Assembly (NCBI GenBank): GCA_015062925.1
Contig: SUTL01000006.1
Coordinates: forward strand, 1 to 45,330
Reading direction: 5' to 3'
Source: Methanobrevibacter thaueri
GTDB lineage: Archaea > Methanobacteriota > Methanobacteria > Methanobacteriales > Methanobacteriaceae
Length of the DNA stretch: 45,330 bases
A model generated the notes under the pieces. It was not told the origin of the DNA. It saw only the letters and a list, made by a program, of their open reading frames with translations, and ran no database searches. A program made the translations under genes and the position numbers. Shown here in pieces: positions 1-7,270 of this stretch (its first letter is position 1; each line of letters starts with the position of its first letter).

Positions 1-82
1 AAGACCCAAAATAGCCTCAAAAAAAAACGCAAATAAAATAAAACACAATAAAATTAATTAAAAAAGACAGTACACCCAATAG

Positions 83-124
83 TGCAATTCATCCACAACT
101 TGCAGAAGTTGTGGTATTCTTGCA
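83..124. other. Two-tier stem-loop downstream of the CofE-like gene
   Basis: A perfect 9-bp stem (CCACAACTT at 93-101, AAGTTGTGG at 106-114) closes a GCAG tetraloop. Outside it TGCAA (83-87) pairs with TTGCA (120-124) across a symmetric 5x5 internal loop. It lies about 35 bases past the stop of the minus-strand gene ending at 159 and is GC-richer than its surroundings. It could be a 3' processing or termination structure or part of a small RNA. No U-run follows directly on either strand, so a classical terminator is uncertain. Confidence 0.5.
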
Positions 125-158
125 TTTAAAGATAAAAAAATAGTAAAGGATGATAAAA

Positions 159-1343
159 TTAGTCATCTGCTAAATTATCAAAGTATCCTTGAATAAATAT
201 AACTGGAGTTCCTTTATCACCGGAACCGCTTGTTAAATCACATAATGAACCTATAAGATCTGTTAATCTTCTTGGTGTTGTTCCTTGTGTAATCATTTGT
301 CCAGTTAAGTCTTTATCTTTATGTTTAATTTCTTCTTTAATTGCTTCTTTTAACTCATCACCTTTTAAATCTGGGAATTGATTATCAGAAACATATTTTA
401 ATTTAATTTCATTAGGAGTTCCTATTAATCCACTGGTATGTGCAGGGGACACTACAGGATCTGCTAATTCCCATATTTTTCCAACTGGGTCTTTGAATGC
501 ACCATCACCATAAACCATGACTTCGATTTGTTTACCTGTGATGTCGATTAATTTTTTCTGAACTTCATTAACAACTTTATCTCCGGTTTTTGGGAATAGT
601 TTTAATTTTTCTTCAGTTGCTTTGTTAGATCCTAGTAATCCGAAATCAGGGTTGAAACCGGAGCCGTCTATTGGTTCGGTTAAAACATTGTGTAATCCGT
701 ATACGTTAGCACCTTGTGCTTTTAGTAGTTTTGTTGTTTTTTCTCTTGTGTGAATGTCACAGGTTAAAATGTCTTTATTGTAGTCGAGGATTGTTTTTAC
801 ATCGTTTGAAAAGACGAATTCAACTTCACAGTTTTCACTTTCTATTAGTTCACGGTAGAAGTCTATCATGTTTATTCCTGTGAATGGGTGTATCCATGAA
901 CCGAATGTTTCTGTGTATTCTTTTTCGGATATGACGCTTGCAAGATTGTATTCGCTTTCATCTAATAATTCTTCATCTAATATTCCGTTTCCTACTTCAT
1001 CTGATGGGAATGAGGTTAAAAGTGTGATTTTATCCATTCCTCTTGCAATACCTTTTAGGATGATTGAAAATCTGTTTCTGCTTAGAATTGGATTTACAAC
1101 ACCTATGTTTTTTGATGGAAATTTGTTTTGCAAATCTTTTGCAACATCATCAACAGTTACATAGTTTCCTTCTGAAATACCTACTACTGCTTCGGTGATT
1201 GCAACAATATCTTTGTCTTTAAACTCGAATCCTTCACTTTCCTTAGCGGCCATTACTGAATCTACCACTATATTCACTAAATCATCATTTTCTTTTATAA
1301 TAGGAGTTCTTATTCCACGTATTACTGTACCAACACATCTCAT
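159..1343 (-). CDS. F420-0:gamma-glutamyl ligase-like protein (CofE-like domain)
   Basis: A 394-residue soluble protein. The N-terminal half resembles the coenzyme F420-0:L-glutamate ligase fold (opening RCVGTVIRGIRTPII, then KDIVAITEAVVGISEG), the family that adds glutamate to the F420 side chain. It is longer than typical CofE (about 250 residues), and the C-terminal part contains a VYGDGAF..DPVGKIWELADPVVSPAHTSG stretch, so it is better called CofE-like than cofE. The start was set at the ATG at 1343 because GGAGAG lies seven bases upstream; an upstream in-frame TTG falls inside that ribosome site. It is monocistronic, with a promoter-like TATA box near 1391-1402. The substrate is unknown; another peptide-ligase role is possible. 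Confidence 0.7.
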   Translation of the reverse strand: MRCVGTVIRGIRTPIIKENDDLVNIVVDSVMAAKESEGFEFKDKDIVAITEAVVGISEGNYVTVDDVAKDLQNKFPSKNIGVVNPILSRNRFSIILKGIARGMDKITLLTSFPSDEVGNGILDEELLDESEYNLASVISEKEYTETFGSWIHPFTGINMIDFYRELIESENCEVEFVFSNDVKTILDYNKDILTCDIHTREKTTKLLKAQGANVYGLHNVLTEPIDGSGFNPDFGLLGSNKATEEKLKLFPKTGDKVVNEVQKKLIDITGKQIEVMVYGDGAFKDPVGKIWELADPVVSPAHTSGLIGTPNEIKLKYVSDNQFPDLKGDELKEAIKEEIKHKDKDLTGQMITQGTTPRRLTDLIGSLCDLTSGSGDKGTPVIFIQGYFDNLADD

Positions 1344-1390
1344 ATAAAATCTCTCCAAGGGCTATTAACCTATTTATGTTATATTTCTTT

Positions 1391-1402
1391 AATTATATAA
1401 GC
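1391..1402 (-). promoter_or_regulatory. Archaeal TATA-like box for the CofE-like gene
   Basis: On the minus strand the segment reads GCTTATATAATT, a good archaeal TATA box. It predicts a transcript start about 25 bases downstream (near 1370), upstream of the ribosome site and the ATG at 1343. This is inferred from motif and spacing only. Confidence 0.4.
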
Positions 1403-1575
1403 ATATAGATTTGGAAAAATTATTTATTCTTTTTTTTGTTTTTTCATGTTTTTTTAATGTTATATGCTGTGTTGGTTTTTTTAAAAGTAGAAATATAATA
1501 TTAGATATGATATGTCGAATTAATAGAGTAAAAATAGTTATCTGACAATAACCGCCGGATAATAAGTTCCATTAA

Positions 1576-1593
1576 GAAAAAAAAGAAAAAAAA
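1576..1593 (-). terminator. U-tract terminator after the DUF2149 gene
   Basis: Just past the stop at 1610 the minus-strand transcript would contain two eight-base U runs broken by one C. U-tracts of this kind are the usual archaeal termination signal. No strong hairpin precedes it. Confidence 0.45.
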
Positions 1594-1609
1594 TATTCGA
1601 TAAATTAAT

Positions 1610-1909
1610 CTAACCCGACACCATCACAAGCTTACCGGTAGCCGGATCTTCATATACCTTACCCACTTCACTATAACCACTATCCTCCATTCCCCCAGCA
1701 TCAGTATAGTTTTGAGTGAAAGAATCTGATGTTGAAACATCTTTTGTAGCTTGTGATTGAGTAATCATATCCGGATTAACAGATAATGCCATAATCGCAA
1801 AAATCAAAAAACCCAAAGCTAAAACAAGCATAGCATCTGAAAGATTATTTAACCCACTCATCGGATCATCATCAACAGAATCCGAAATCCTCCTTCTTTT
1901 CCTAAGCAT
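1610..1909 (-). CDS. DUF2149-family single-span membrane protein (ExbD-like partner)
   Basis: A 99-residue protein with a basic cytoplasmic N-terminus (LRKRRR), one transmembrane helix at about residues 25-45 and a short external tail of about 50 residues. The helix begins NLSDAMLVLALGFLIFAI, with Asp25 at its cytoplasmic mouth, much like the proton-binding Asp of ExbD/TolR/MotB. It is the last gene of a three-gene set, and its ribosome site GGTGATTT overlaps the TGA stop of the ExbB-like gene. The likely role (inference) is the small force-transmitting subunit of an ExbB-type proton-driven channel. The tail is much shorter than an ExbD periplasmic domain. Third codon positions are rich in T/G, unlike the gene before it. 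Confidence 0.7.
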   Translation of the reverse strand: MLRKRRRISDSVDDDPMSGLNNLSDAMLVLALGFLIFAIMALSVNPDMITQSQATKDVSTSDSFTQNYTDAGGMEDSGYSEVGKVYEDPATGKLVMVSG

Positions 1910-1915
1910 AATAAA

Positions 1916-2557
1916 TCACCAGTTACCAATAGTCTCCAATTCTGCTTCAGCAATTGTTTCCAAATCAATTAATTCTGCTTCATACCATTGTTTTTTATAT
2001 TTTGAAATTATAAATGCAATAGCACCAACAGTTAAACCAGTTACTGTTGTATCAAAAGCTATTGTCAAAGATTGTGCGAGTGTTGCAATATCCCCAGTTC
2101 CAAGTGCAGCAAGACCCGGACCTAAAGGAATTAAAGTTCCCAAAAGACCTAAACTTGGACCCACACGAACAAGAATATCAGTTTTATTAGTTTTTTTAAT
2201 TAATCTTGTTTCTTCAGCTGAAATTAACTCACTAGCTAAAGCCTTCCTTGCATTAAATCCAATATCATAATTATTTGCTATTCTAAGTAATACTTCTTTT
2301 TGATAATCAAATAAATTACTGTTTTTAATTTCATTTTTCATTTCATCCACATTTGTTGAAAAGGATATTCTTCTCATTAAATCCTCAAGACTCCCGGAAT
2401 CTATTGGTTTTCTTGAAATAAACTCATTTATTAAACCTCCAAGTCCCAGTATAACAAGTATTATTGAAACAACAAGTAAAATAACAACCGGAGTTAAAAG
2501 ACTTTCTGAAAGAATATGAATTAATGAAGTTAATGTTTCAGTTCCAATTAATATCAT
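1916..2557 (-). CDS. MotA/TolQ/ExbB-family proton channel protein
   Basis: A 213-residue integral membrane protein. One N-terminal helix (about residues 15-40) is followed by a cytoplasmic loop of about 85 residues and then two helices. The second block holds the family signature VRVGPSLGLLGTLIPLGPGL and the Thr-rich AFDTTVTGLTVGAIAF segment that lines the ion path in ExbB/TolQ. Length and topology match ExbB. Its ATG overlaps the stop of the upstream gene by four bases (2554-2557), and the DUF2149 gene follows at once, so the three are translationally coupled. It probably conducts protons to drive a partner; what is driven in a cell without an outer membrane is unknown. Confidence 0.85.
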   Translation of the reverse strand: MILIGTETLTSLIHILSESLLTPVVILLVVSIILVILGLGGLINEFISRKPIDSGSLEDLMRRISFSTNVDEMKNEIKNSNLFDYQKEVLLRIANNYDIGFNARKALASELISAEETRLIKKTNKTDILVRVGPSLGLLGTLIPLGPGLAALGTGDIATLAQSLTIAFDTTVTGLTVGAIAFIISKYKKQWYEAELIDLETIAEAELETIGNW

Positions 2558-3195
2558 TTTATTTTCCCCCTATAATCATTAACTAACACACCAGCAATTA
2601 AAACAATTATAATTCCAATGATAACATAAATTAACTGATAAGTTGGAGTTAAAATTAAAAAAGCACTGAATGCAGTATAATCTAAATTGATTGTGGAATT
2701 ATATGTTAAAGCAAAAATGAAAATTAAAATTGTTGATAAACACATGTATTCTCCAATCAATACAGAATATTGTCTTTTTGCATGATGTAATAATTTTGTA
2801 AGCTGATAAACAATAAATAATATGATAAATATGAATAAAGAATATGAAAGGCTTTTAAAAAAATCCATATTTGTCTGTGTTGAAATTAGAATTGTTAAAA
2901 TAATGAAAATCAGCAATATTAAACACAATAATCGAGTAATATCATTGTTTTTTATACAATAAATCATTGATAAAAACATGAAAACAGATGTGATTAAAAA
3001 GACATATGAAAAATAATCTAATAATTGAATATTAATATAATTAGAAGTGTTAATTAATACGAATACAATTATTGAAAGTATTGTGGAGATTATTATTAAT
3101 TTCTGATTATTAATCTTATAATTACCCAGCAATAATGAAATATTACCTGCAAATAATACTAATACAATTAATAAATAACCACTCATCAAATCCAT
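2554..3195 (-). CDS. Polytopic membrane protein, possibly DUF2162-like
   Basis: A 213-residue, strongly hydrophobic protein with about seven predicted transmembrane helices and no recognised catalytic motif. It is the first gene of the unit that includes the ExbB-like and DUF2149 genes and overlaps the next start by four bases. In methanogens a predicted transporter family (DUF2162) tends to accompany these two partners, which is why I suggest the name; the sequence alone does not prove it. The ATG at 3195 was chosen for its AAAGGTT ribosome site six bases upstream. A clear TATA box lies near 3251-3262. Confidence 0.6.
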   Translation of the reverse strand: MDLMSGYLLIVLVLFAGNISLLLGNYKINNQKLIIISTILSIIVFVLINTSNYINIQLLDYFSYVFLITSVFMFLSMIYCIKNNDITRLLCLILLIFIILTILISTQTNMDFFKSLSYSLFIFIILFIVYQLTKLLHHAKRQYSVLIGEYMCLSTILIFIFALTYNSTINLDYTAFSAFLILTPTYQLIYVIIGIIIVLIAGVLVNDYRGKIK

Positions 3196-3250
3196 TTTTT
3201 TAACCTTTTATAAAATATATTCCTTATCCATATTAACTATTAACCAACAT

Positions 3251-3262
3251 GAATATATAAAC
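3251..3262 (-). promoter_or_regulatory. TATA-like box for the ExbB-type operon
   Basis: The minus strand reads GTTTATATATTC, a strong archaeal TATA motif about 60 bases before the ATG at 3195. Together with the U-rich run after the FmdE gene, it suggests that this three-gene unit can be transcribed separately from the ABC transporter genes upstream. Confidence 0.4.
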
Positions 3263-3376
3263 ATATCGAGATGAATGATAAAAAAATAATCATATAAAAC
3301 AATAACACAATAATTTAAACAAAAAAGAAAAAAGAACAAATAAAAAATAAATTAAAGATAAAATTAAGATTTACAG

Positions 3377-3420
3377 GAAAAAATAATAAAAAATAATGAA
3401 AAATAATGAAAAATAAAAAT
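3377..3420 (-). terminator. U-rich terminator with short tandem repeats after the FmdE-like gene
   Basis: Right after the stop at 3428 the minus strand holds repeated TTATTTTTCA-like units that give several U5-U6 runs. This is a plausible multipartite archaeal terminator. The rest of the 232-base gap (3196-3427) holds only the promoter noted above. Confidence 0.4.
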
Positions 3421-3427
3421 ATCAAAG

Positions 3428-3997
3428 TTATTCTTCAATTACTTCGTAATAAGATTCTTCAGCACAAGATTTACAAACCGGCCTGCCACCAATTAATTTA
3501 TGCCTACCATCAGATACTTTTTCACCGCAAACAGAACAGAAAGCAGTAGTATAAGGTTTACCTGGCATATCTCCCGGACCTAACTCAATTTTCACTTTTT
3601 GAACTTTAAATAATTCTTCAGGAGGAGTTCTTCTAAAACGAGCAATCATCTCCTCTTTAGTTTCATCATCCTTGAATTTTTTATTTGCATCAGCATCAGT
3701 AATTCTTAAAGCATCACCAGTATCCTGATTAAGGAATGTTGCTGCAAATTTACCATAATACATTTGTTTTAATGTTCTCTTACCCATAGAACAACCAGTA
3801 ACTGATTGAACTGCATCAGACATGCATCGGTCAATTTCAAGAAACACAATTAGATTTTTATGTTTTTGATTTAATTCCATTCCAAGTAATTCTAATCCAT
3901 ACATTGCCAATTTTGTTCCGATTGCAATTCCACCACAGACATGTCCATGGAAATTTGCTGCTTTTGTTAATTGTTCATCATATTCTTCTTCGTTCAT
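3428..3997 (-). CDS. FmdE-family protein with C-terminal zinc ribbon
   Basis: A 189-residue soluble protein. The N-terminal FmdE domain carries FHGHVCGGIAIGTKLA (His17, His19, Cys21) and a second conserved Cys cluster, DRCMSDAVQSVTGCSMGKRTL. The C-terminus is a four-Cys zinc ribbon (CSVCGEK... CKSC). FmdE proteins were named for co-purification with molybdenum formylmethanofuran dehydrogenase, but the family is broader and its members are probably metal- or cofactor-binding. The start is the ATG at 3997, preceded by AAGGTG; it begins two bases after the ATPase stop. It directly follows a FecBCD-type importer, so handling of the imported metal or metal complex is a reasonable inference. Confidence 0.85.
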   Translation of the reverse strand: MNEEEYDEQLTKAANFHGHVCGGIAIGTKLAMYGLELLGMELNQKHKNLIVFLEIDRCMSDAVQSVTGCSMGKRTLKQMYYGKFAATFLNQDTGDALRITDADANKKFKDDETKEEMIARFRRTPPEELFKVQKVKIELGPGDMPGKPYTTAFCSVCGEKVSDGRHKLIGGRPVCKSCAEESYYEVIEE

Positions 3998-3999
3998 AT

Positions 4000-4812
4000 T
4001 TAAACACCTTCTATATTTAATTTCAAATTTGTTTTCATTGGTATGCATATTTTTCTTTTATCATCTAATTTTATAATTTTCACATCTATAGAATAGGCTT
4101 CTTTTAAATTATTTTCGGTAATTACTTCCTCTGGAGTTCCATAATCTATGAATTTTTTATTTTTCATTATAGCCACTTTTGTTGAGCTTAAAAATGCATG
4201 ATCCGGAAAGTGTGAGGACATTATAATAGCCAATCCGGATTTTGCTAGATTATCTATAATTTCCAATAATTTTATTTGATTTCCAAAATCTAAATGAGAA
4301 GTTGGTTCATCCAATATTAATACATCCGGTTTTTGACATAATACTCTTGCTAAGAATACAAGTTGACGTTCCCCTCCACTTAAATTAGTGTATTCTTTAT
4401 CTTTTAAATCTTCAATCCCTAATGTTTTAAGTGCATTTAGAGCGATTTTTTTATCTTCCTCTTTAGGAGAGTTTGTTAAATTAAGATATGGTGCTCTACC
4501 CATTAAAACAACATCAAATACTTTAAATGGAAATGAAGGAATATGGGATTGTGGAATGTAACCTATATGTTTGGATATTTCTTTATAGGATAATTTTTTA
4601 ATATTTTCCCCATTGATAAGAATTTCACCGGAGTTGATTTCATATAATGCATTTATACATTTGATTAATGTGGTTTTTCCAGTCCCATTTGGTCCCAAGA
4701 TGCATAATACATCTCCTTTTTGAATTGAAAAGTTGATGTTAGAGAATATTTCTTCATCATCGTATTTAAATGAAATATTTTTCACTTCAAATAATTTATT
4801 TTCTATGACCAT
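4000..4812 (-). CDS. ABC transporter ATP-binding protein (FecE/BtuD type)
   Basis: A 270-residue ABC ATPase. Walker A is GPNGTGKTT (residues 40-48), the signature is LSGGERQ (about 143-149), Walker B is VLILDEPTS (about 161-169), and the switch His follows in SSHFPDHA. Length and the MGRAPYL segment fit the iron-siderophore/cobalamin/heme importer class. The gene overlaps the end of the permease by ten bases, and its GAGGTT ribosome site lies inside the permease. It would hydrolyse ATP on the cytoplasmic face to power uptake of a metal chelate by its partners at 4803-5816 and 5825-6931. The substrate cannot be read from sequence. Confidence 0.93.
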   Translation of the reverse strand: MVIENKLFEVKNISFKYDDEEIFSNINFSIQKGDVLCILGPNGTGKTTLIKCINALYEINSGEILINGENIKKLSYKEISKHIGYIPQSHIPSFPFKVFDVVLMGRAPYLNLTNSPKEEDKKIALNALKTLGIEDLKDKEYTNLSGGERQLVFLARVLCQKPDVLILDEPTSHLDFGNQIKLLEIIDNLAKSGLAIIMSSHFPDHAFLSSTKVAIMKNKKFIDYGTPEEVITENNLKEAYSIDVKIIKLDDKRKICIPMKTNLKLNIEGV

Positions 4813-5816
4813 TCTGAATAACCTCTTTTAAGTAGATATAAGAAAATTGGAACTCCAATGATTGCTGTTAGAATTCCTATTGGAATTTCAATTGAAATTA
4901 CTGCTCTGGATATATTATCTATTAGTAATAGAAAACTAGCTCCTAAACTTAATGATGCTGGAAGCAATATTCTATTATCAGGCCCTACAATCATACGGGC
5001 CATATGAGGTATTATTAATCCTATCCAACCTATTATTCCACTTATGGATACTGCAGCGGATGTGAGTAATGTGCATCCTGCAATTATTAATAATCTTATT
5101 TTTGATGGGTTTAAACCTAGGGATTGGGCTTCTTCATCTCCCATTGCAAGTAAATTCATATGCCATCTTAAAACAAGCAGGATTATAAGTCCTATTATTA
5201 CTGGTATTATAATCATTAATAATTTATCGATTGTGATTGAAGCTAGTGATCCCATTAACCAGTAAACTATTTCTGGTAATTTATCATCGGGGTCTGCGAT
5301 AAATTTAATTGCTGAAATTAGTGCATTGAAAAATGCTGATATTGCAACTCCCGATAATACTAATACTAGTATTCCTCCAGCTTTATATGTTTTTGAGATT
5401 ATATATGTGGCTGAAACTGATATTAAACCAAATATGAATGCGAATATTTGTGTTATGATGTTTGTTCCGCTGATTAGAATTGCTAGTGCTGCACCAAATC
5501 CTGCTCCATTGGAAACACCTAAAAGGTCAGAAGATACTAATGGGTTTTTGAATATGGATTGGAATGCGGCTCCTGAAATTGCAAGACATGCTCCTACAAT
5601 GATTGCACCTATTATTCTTGGCAGCCTTATTTCAAAGACTATTGTTGTTATTGTTGAGTTTATTTGTAGTTGTGGGAATATTGGAGATAATATTGTTTTT
5701 ATCACATCTATTGGGCTTATTGGATATCTTCCAAGTAGGAATGATGTGAAAAATAAAATTATTGGGAAAAAGATTAAAAGTATTATACTTATAATCTCTT
5801 TTGTTTCTTTATCCAT
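4803..5816 (-). CDS. FecCD/BtuC-family ABC transporter permease
   Basis: A 337-residue membrane protein with about ten transmembrane helices. Family landmarks are RLPRIIGAIIVGACLAISGAAF near residue 65, the GxxxGxxxG-like NGAGFGAALAI, and WIGLIIPHMAR near residue 265, which forms the coupling helix that docks to the ATPase. The length is standard for the FecCD family. The start ATG at 5816 has AGGG six bases upstream, and eight bases separate it from the binding-protein stop. It forms the translocation pore of the importer, probably as a homodimer since only one permease gene is present. Confidence 0.93.
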   Translation of the reverse strand: MDKETKEIISIILLIFFPIILFFTSFLLGRYPISPIDVIKTILSPIFPQLQINSTITTIVFEIRLPRIIGAIIVGACLAISGAAFQSIFKNPLVSSDLLGVSNGAGFGAALAILISGTNIITQIFAFIFGLISVSATYIISKTYKAGGILVLVLSGVAISAFFNALISAIKFIADPDDKLPEIVYWLMGSLASITIDKLLMIIIPVIIGLIILLVLRWHMNLLAMGDEEAQSLGLNPSKIRLLIIAGCTLLTSAAVSISGIIGWIGLIIPHMARMIVGPDNRILLPASLSLGASFLLLIDNISRAVISIEIPIGILTAIIGVPIFLYLLKRGYSEWS

Positions 5817-5824
5817 GATTATCC

Positions 5825-6931
5825 CTAAAGATTTGATTCTTTTAATCCTGAATCAAGTAGTATTTGCTTTGCATCATCATCACTTAGGTCTATATGATAG
5901 AAATTTGAGTAGAATTCTTTTGTTGTATCTATCATATTTATATCTTTATAATCATCAGGATAAAGTACTTTTGCAGTCCATGGCACTCCTATAATCATGT
6001 TTGCTCCAACTGGTCTATCGAACCATTTGAATGGGGATTGTGGAGATAGATAAACTTCTTTGTTTTTAACTGCGTCGAGTTTAGCCCAGTTTGGATTTGA
6101 GTAAACTTTTGCGTAGAATTGTGGGCTGGTTGTGATGATTTTATCTGGATCCCATTTCATGACTTGTTCTATTGATACTTGAACTCCACTGGTGGTGTTT
6201 GCTTGTGCAACTGAATCTGCAACATTTATTCCTCCAATTATATCTATTAATTGGCCGTGTGTTGAGTGTGAGGGGTTTGTTTCAAGTCCATCATCACCTT
6301 GAGCATAGTAAACTTTTACTTTATTATTTTGGGTTAGTTTTGATGATTTTTCATGTACTATATCTAAGTTTTTGTCATTGAAGTCGTTTAGTTGTTTGGC
6401 TTTGTCTTGTTCTCCTATGATTTCTCCTATGAATGTGATTGATTTTTTGATTTTTTCTATGTTTGTTGTGTCTTTAACTGCGATTACTGGTATTGTTCCG
6501 AATTTTTCTTGTCTTTCTTTGACTGTTGATGCGTCTCCGTCTCCACTTTCATCTATTGATTCTATGATTATGTCTGGTTCTGATGCTATGAATTCTTCAT
6601 AGTTACCGTCTTGTGTTCCGTACCATCCTCCTATTACTGGGTAGTTTTGGTATTGTCCTGGAACATATTTCATTTCGTTGTCGTTCCATTGGAAATTCAC
6701 TGCTTTTAGTTTATCTGGTGCTATCATATAAAGTATTGTGGTCATTGGTGGGCTTGTTGCAACAATATTCTCTACTGAAGCTGGTATTTCCATATTTCTT
6801 CCTATCATATCGGTTATATTTTTTGACCCTTTTGTTTGTATGGTTGATGGGGTTAGAAATATATGTGTTGCCACTCCTAGGATGATTAGGATAATTATTA
6901 TTATCATTATTATTTTAATTTTCTTTTCCAT
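5825..6931 (-). CDS. Membrane-anchored substrate-binding protein of a metal-chelate ABC importer
   Basis: A 368-residue protein. Residues 5-26 form an Ile-rich N-terminal anchor with no lipobox Cys, so it is probably held by an uncleaved helix. The rest is a class III (BtuF/FhuD-type) periplasmic-binding fold: VENIVATSPPMTTILYMI, then YPVIGGWYG, EEFIASEPDIIIE and a long linking helix in KQLNDFNDKNLDIVHEKSS. It is first in the importer operon, with a GAGGT ribosome site before the ATG. Substrate candidates are iron, cobalt/corrinoid or another chelated metal. Third positions are strongly A/C-biased on the coding strand, contrasting with the DUF2149 gene nearby. Confidence 0.88.
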   Translation of the reverse strand: MEKKIKIIMIIIIILIILGVATHIFLTPSTIQTKGSKNITDMIGRNMEIPASVENIVATSPPMTTILYMIAPDKLKAVNFQWNDNEMKYVPGQYQNYPVIGGWYGTQDGNYEEFIASEPDIIIESIDESGDGDASTVKERQEKFGTIPVIAVKDTTNIEKIKKSITFIGEIIGEQDKAKQLNDFNDKNLDIVHEKSSKLTQNNKVKVYYAQGDDGLETNPSHSTHGQLIDIIGGINVADSVAQANTTSGVQVSIEQVMKWDPDKIITTSPQFYAKVYSNPNWAKLDAVKNKEVYLSPQSPFKWFDRPVGANMIIGVPWTAKVLYPDDYKDINMIDTTKEFYSNFYHIDLSDDDAKQILLDSGLKESNL

Positions 6932-7240
6932 TTTTTACCTCAAATAAGTAATATTTTTTTCGATAAGAATATATTTTCATGAAGTTGTTTAATAAGATTT
7001 CTAAATTATTATTATTATTTTTATTATTGTTTTTTTATGTGATGTTTTTGGTATGTGTTAATAATTATCTGATGGAATGTGATCTTTAATTGATTAAATG
7101 AAAGTTTTGATTAATTAAATTCGATACTTCGAAATAAACATACATTCTTATTGTATGAAAGTACTATTTTAATTAAATTTAATTTAGAAAATATAAAAAA
7201 TAAAGTGGATAATATATATCAATTGATAATTTTAGGATTA
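6932..7240. other. Intergenic region with importer promoter and a small dyad
   Basis: About 310 bases without a gene. Minus-strand GAAAATATATTC at about 6969-6980 is a TATA candidate for the ABC importer operon. Further upstream TTCGA (7120-7124) and TCGAA (7129-7133) form a short dyad with a four-base spacer, a possible operator for metal-responsive control. Nothing else was recognised. Confidence 0.35.
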
Positions 7241-7270
7241 ATGATGATGAAGAAGAGAAAACATCATCAT
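7241..7270 (-). terminator. Hairpin overlapping the stop of the 1449-residue adhesin
   Basis: ATGATGATG (7241-7249) pairs perfectly with CATCATCAT (7262-7270) around a 12-base purine loop, so the stem includes the gene's own TGA stop. There is no U-run after it on the minus strand; a role in transcript 3'-end stability is as likely as termination. Confidence 0.45.

Noticed and set aside
868-1164. Plus-strand open frame of 98 codons inside the CofE-like gene
   Set aside because: It is a shadow frame of a convincing minus-strand gene, with no ribosome site and no recognisable domain.
3376-3420. Short tandem repeats that might suggest a CRISPR-like array
   Set aside because: Units are about ten bases of A/T only, without spacers; a U-tract terminator explains them.
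3428-4048. Longer FmdE start at 4048 overlapping the ATPase gene by 49 bases
   Set aside because: The upstream ATG adds a segment read from ATPase coding sequence. The ATG at 3997 has a good ribosome site and gives the family's usual N-terminus.
4998-5265. Possible frameshift between importer genes suggested by overlapping frames
   Set aside because: Both importer proteins are full length with intact family motifs; the overlaps are normal translational coupling.
5326-5994. Long plus-strand frame (222 codons) over the permease and binding-protein genes
   Set aside because: It runs antisense across two clear ABC transporter genes; the length is explained by low stop density opposite hydrophobic codons.
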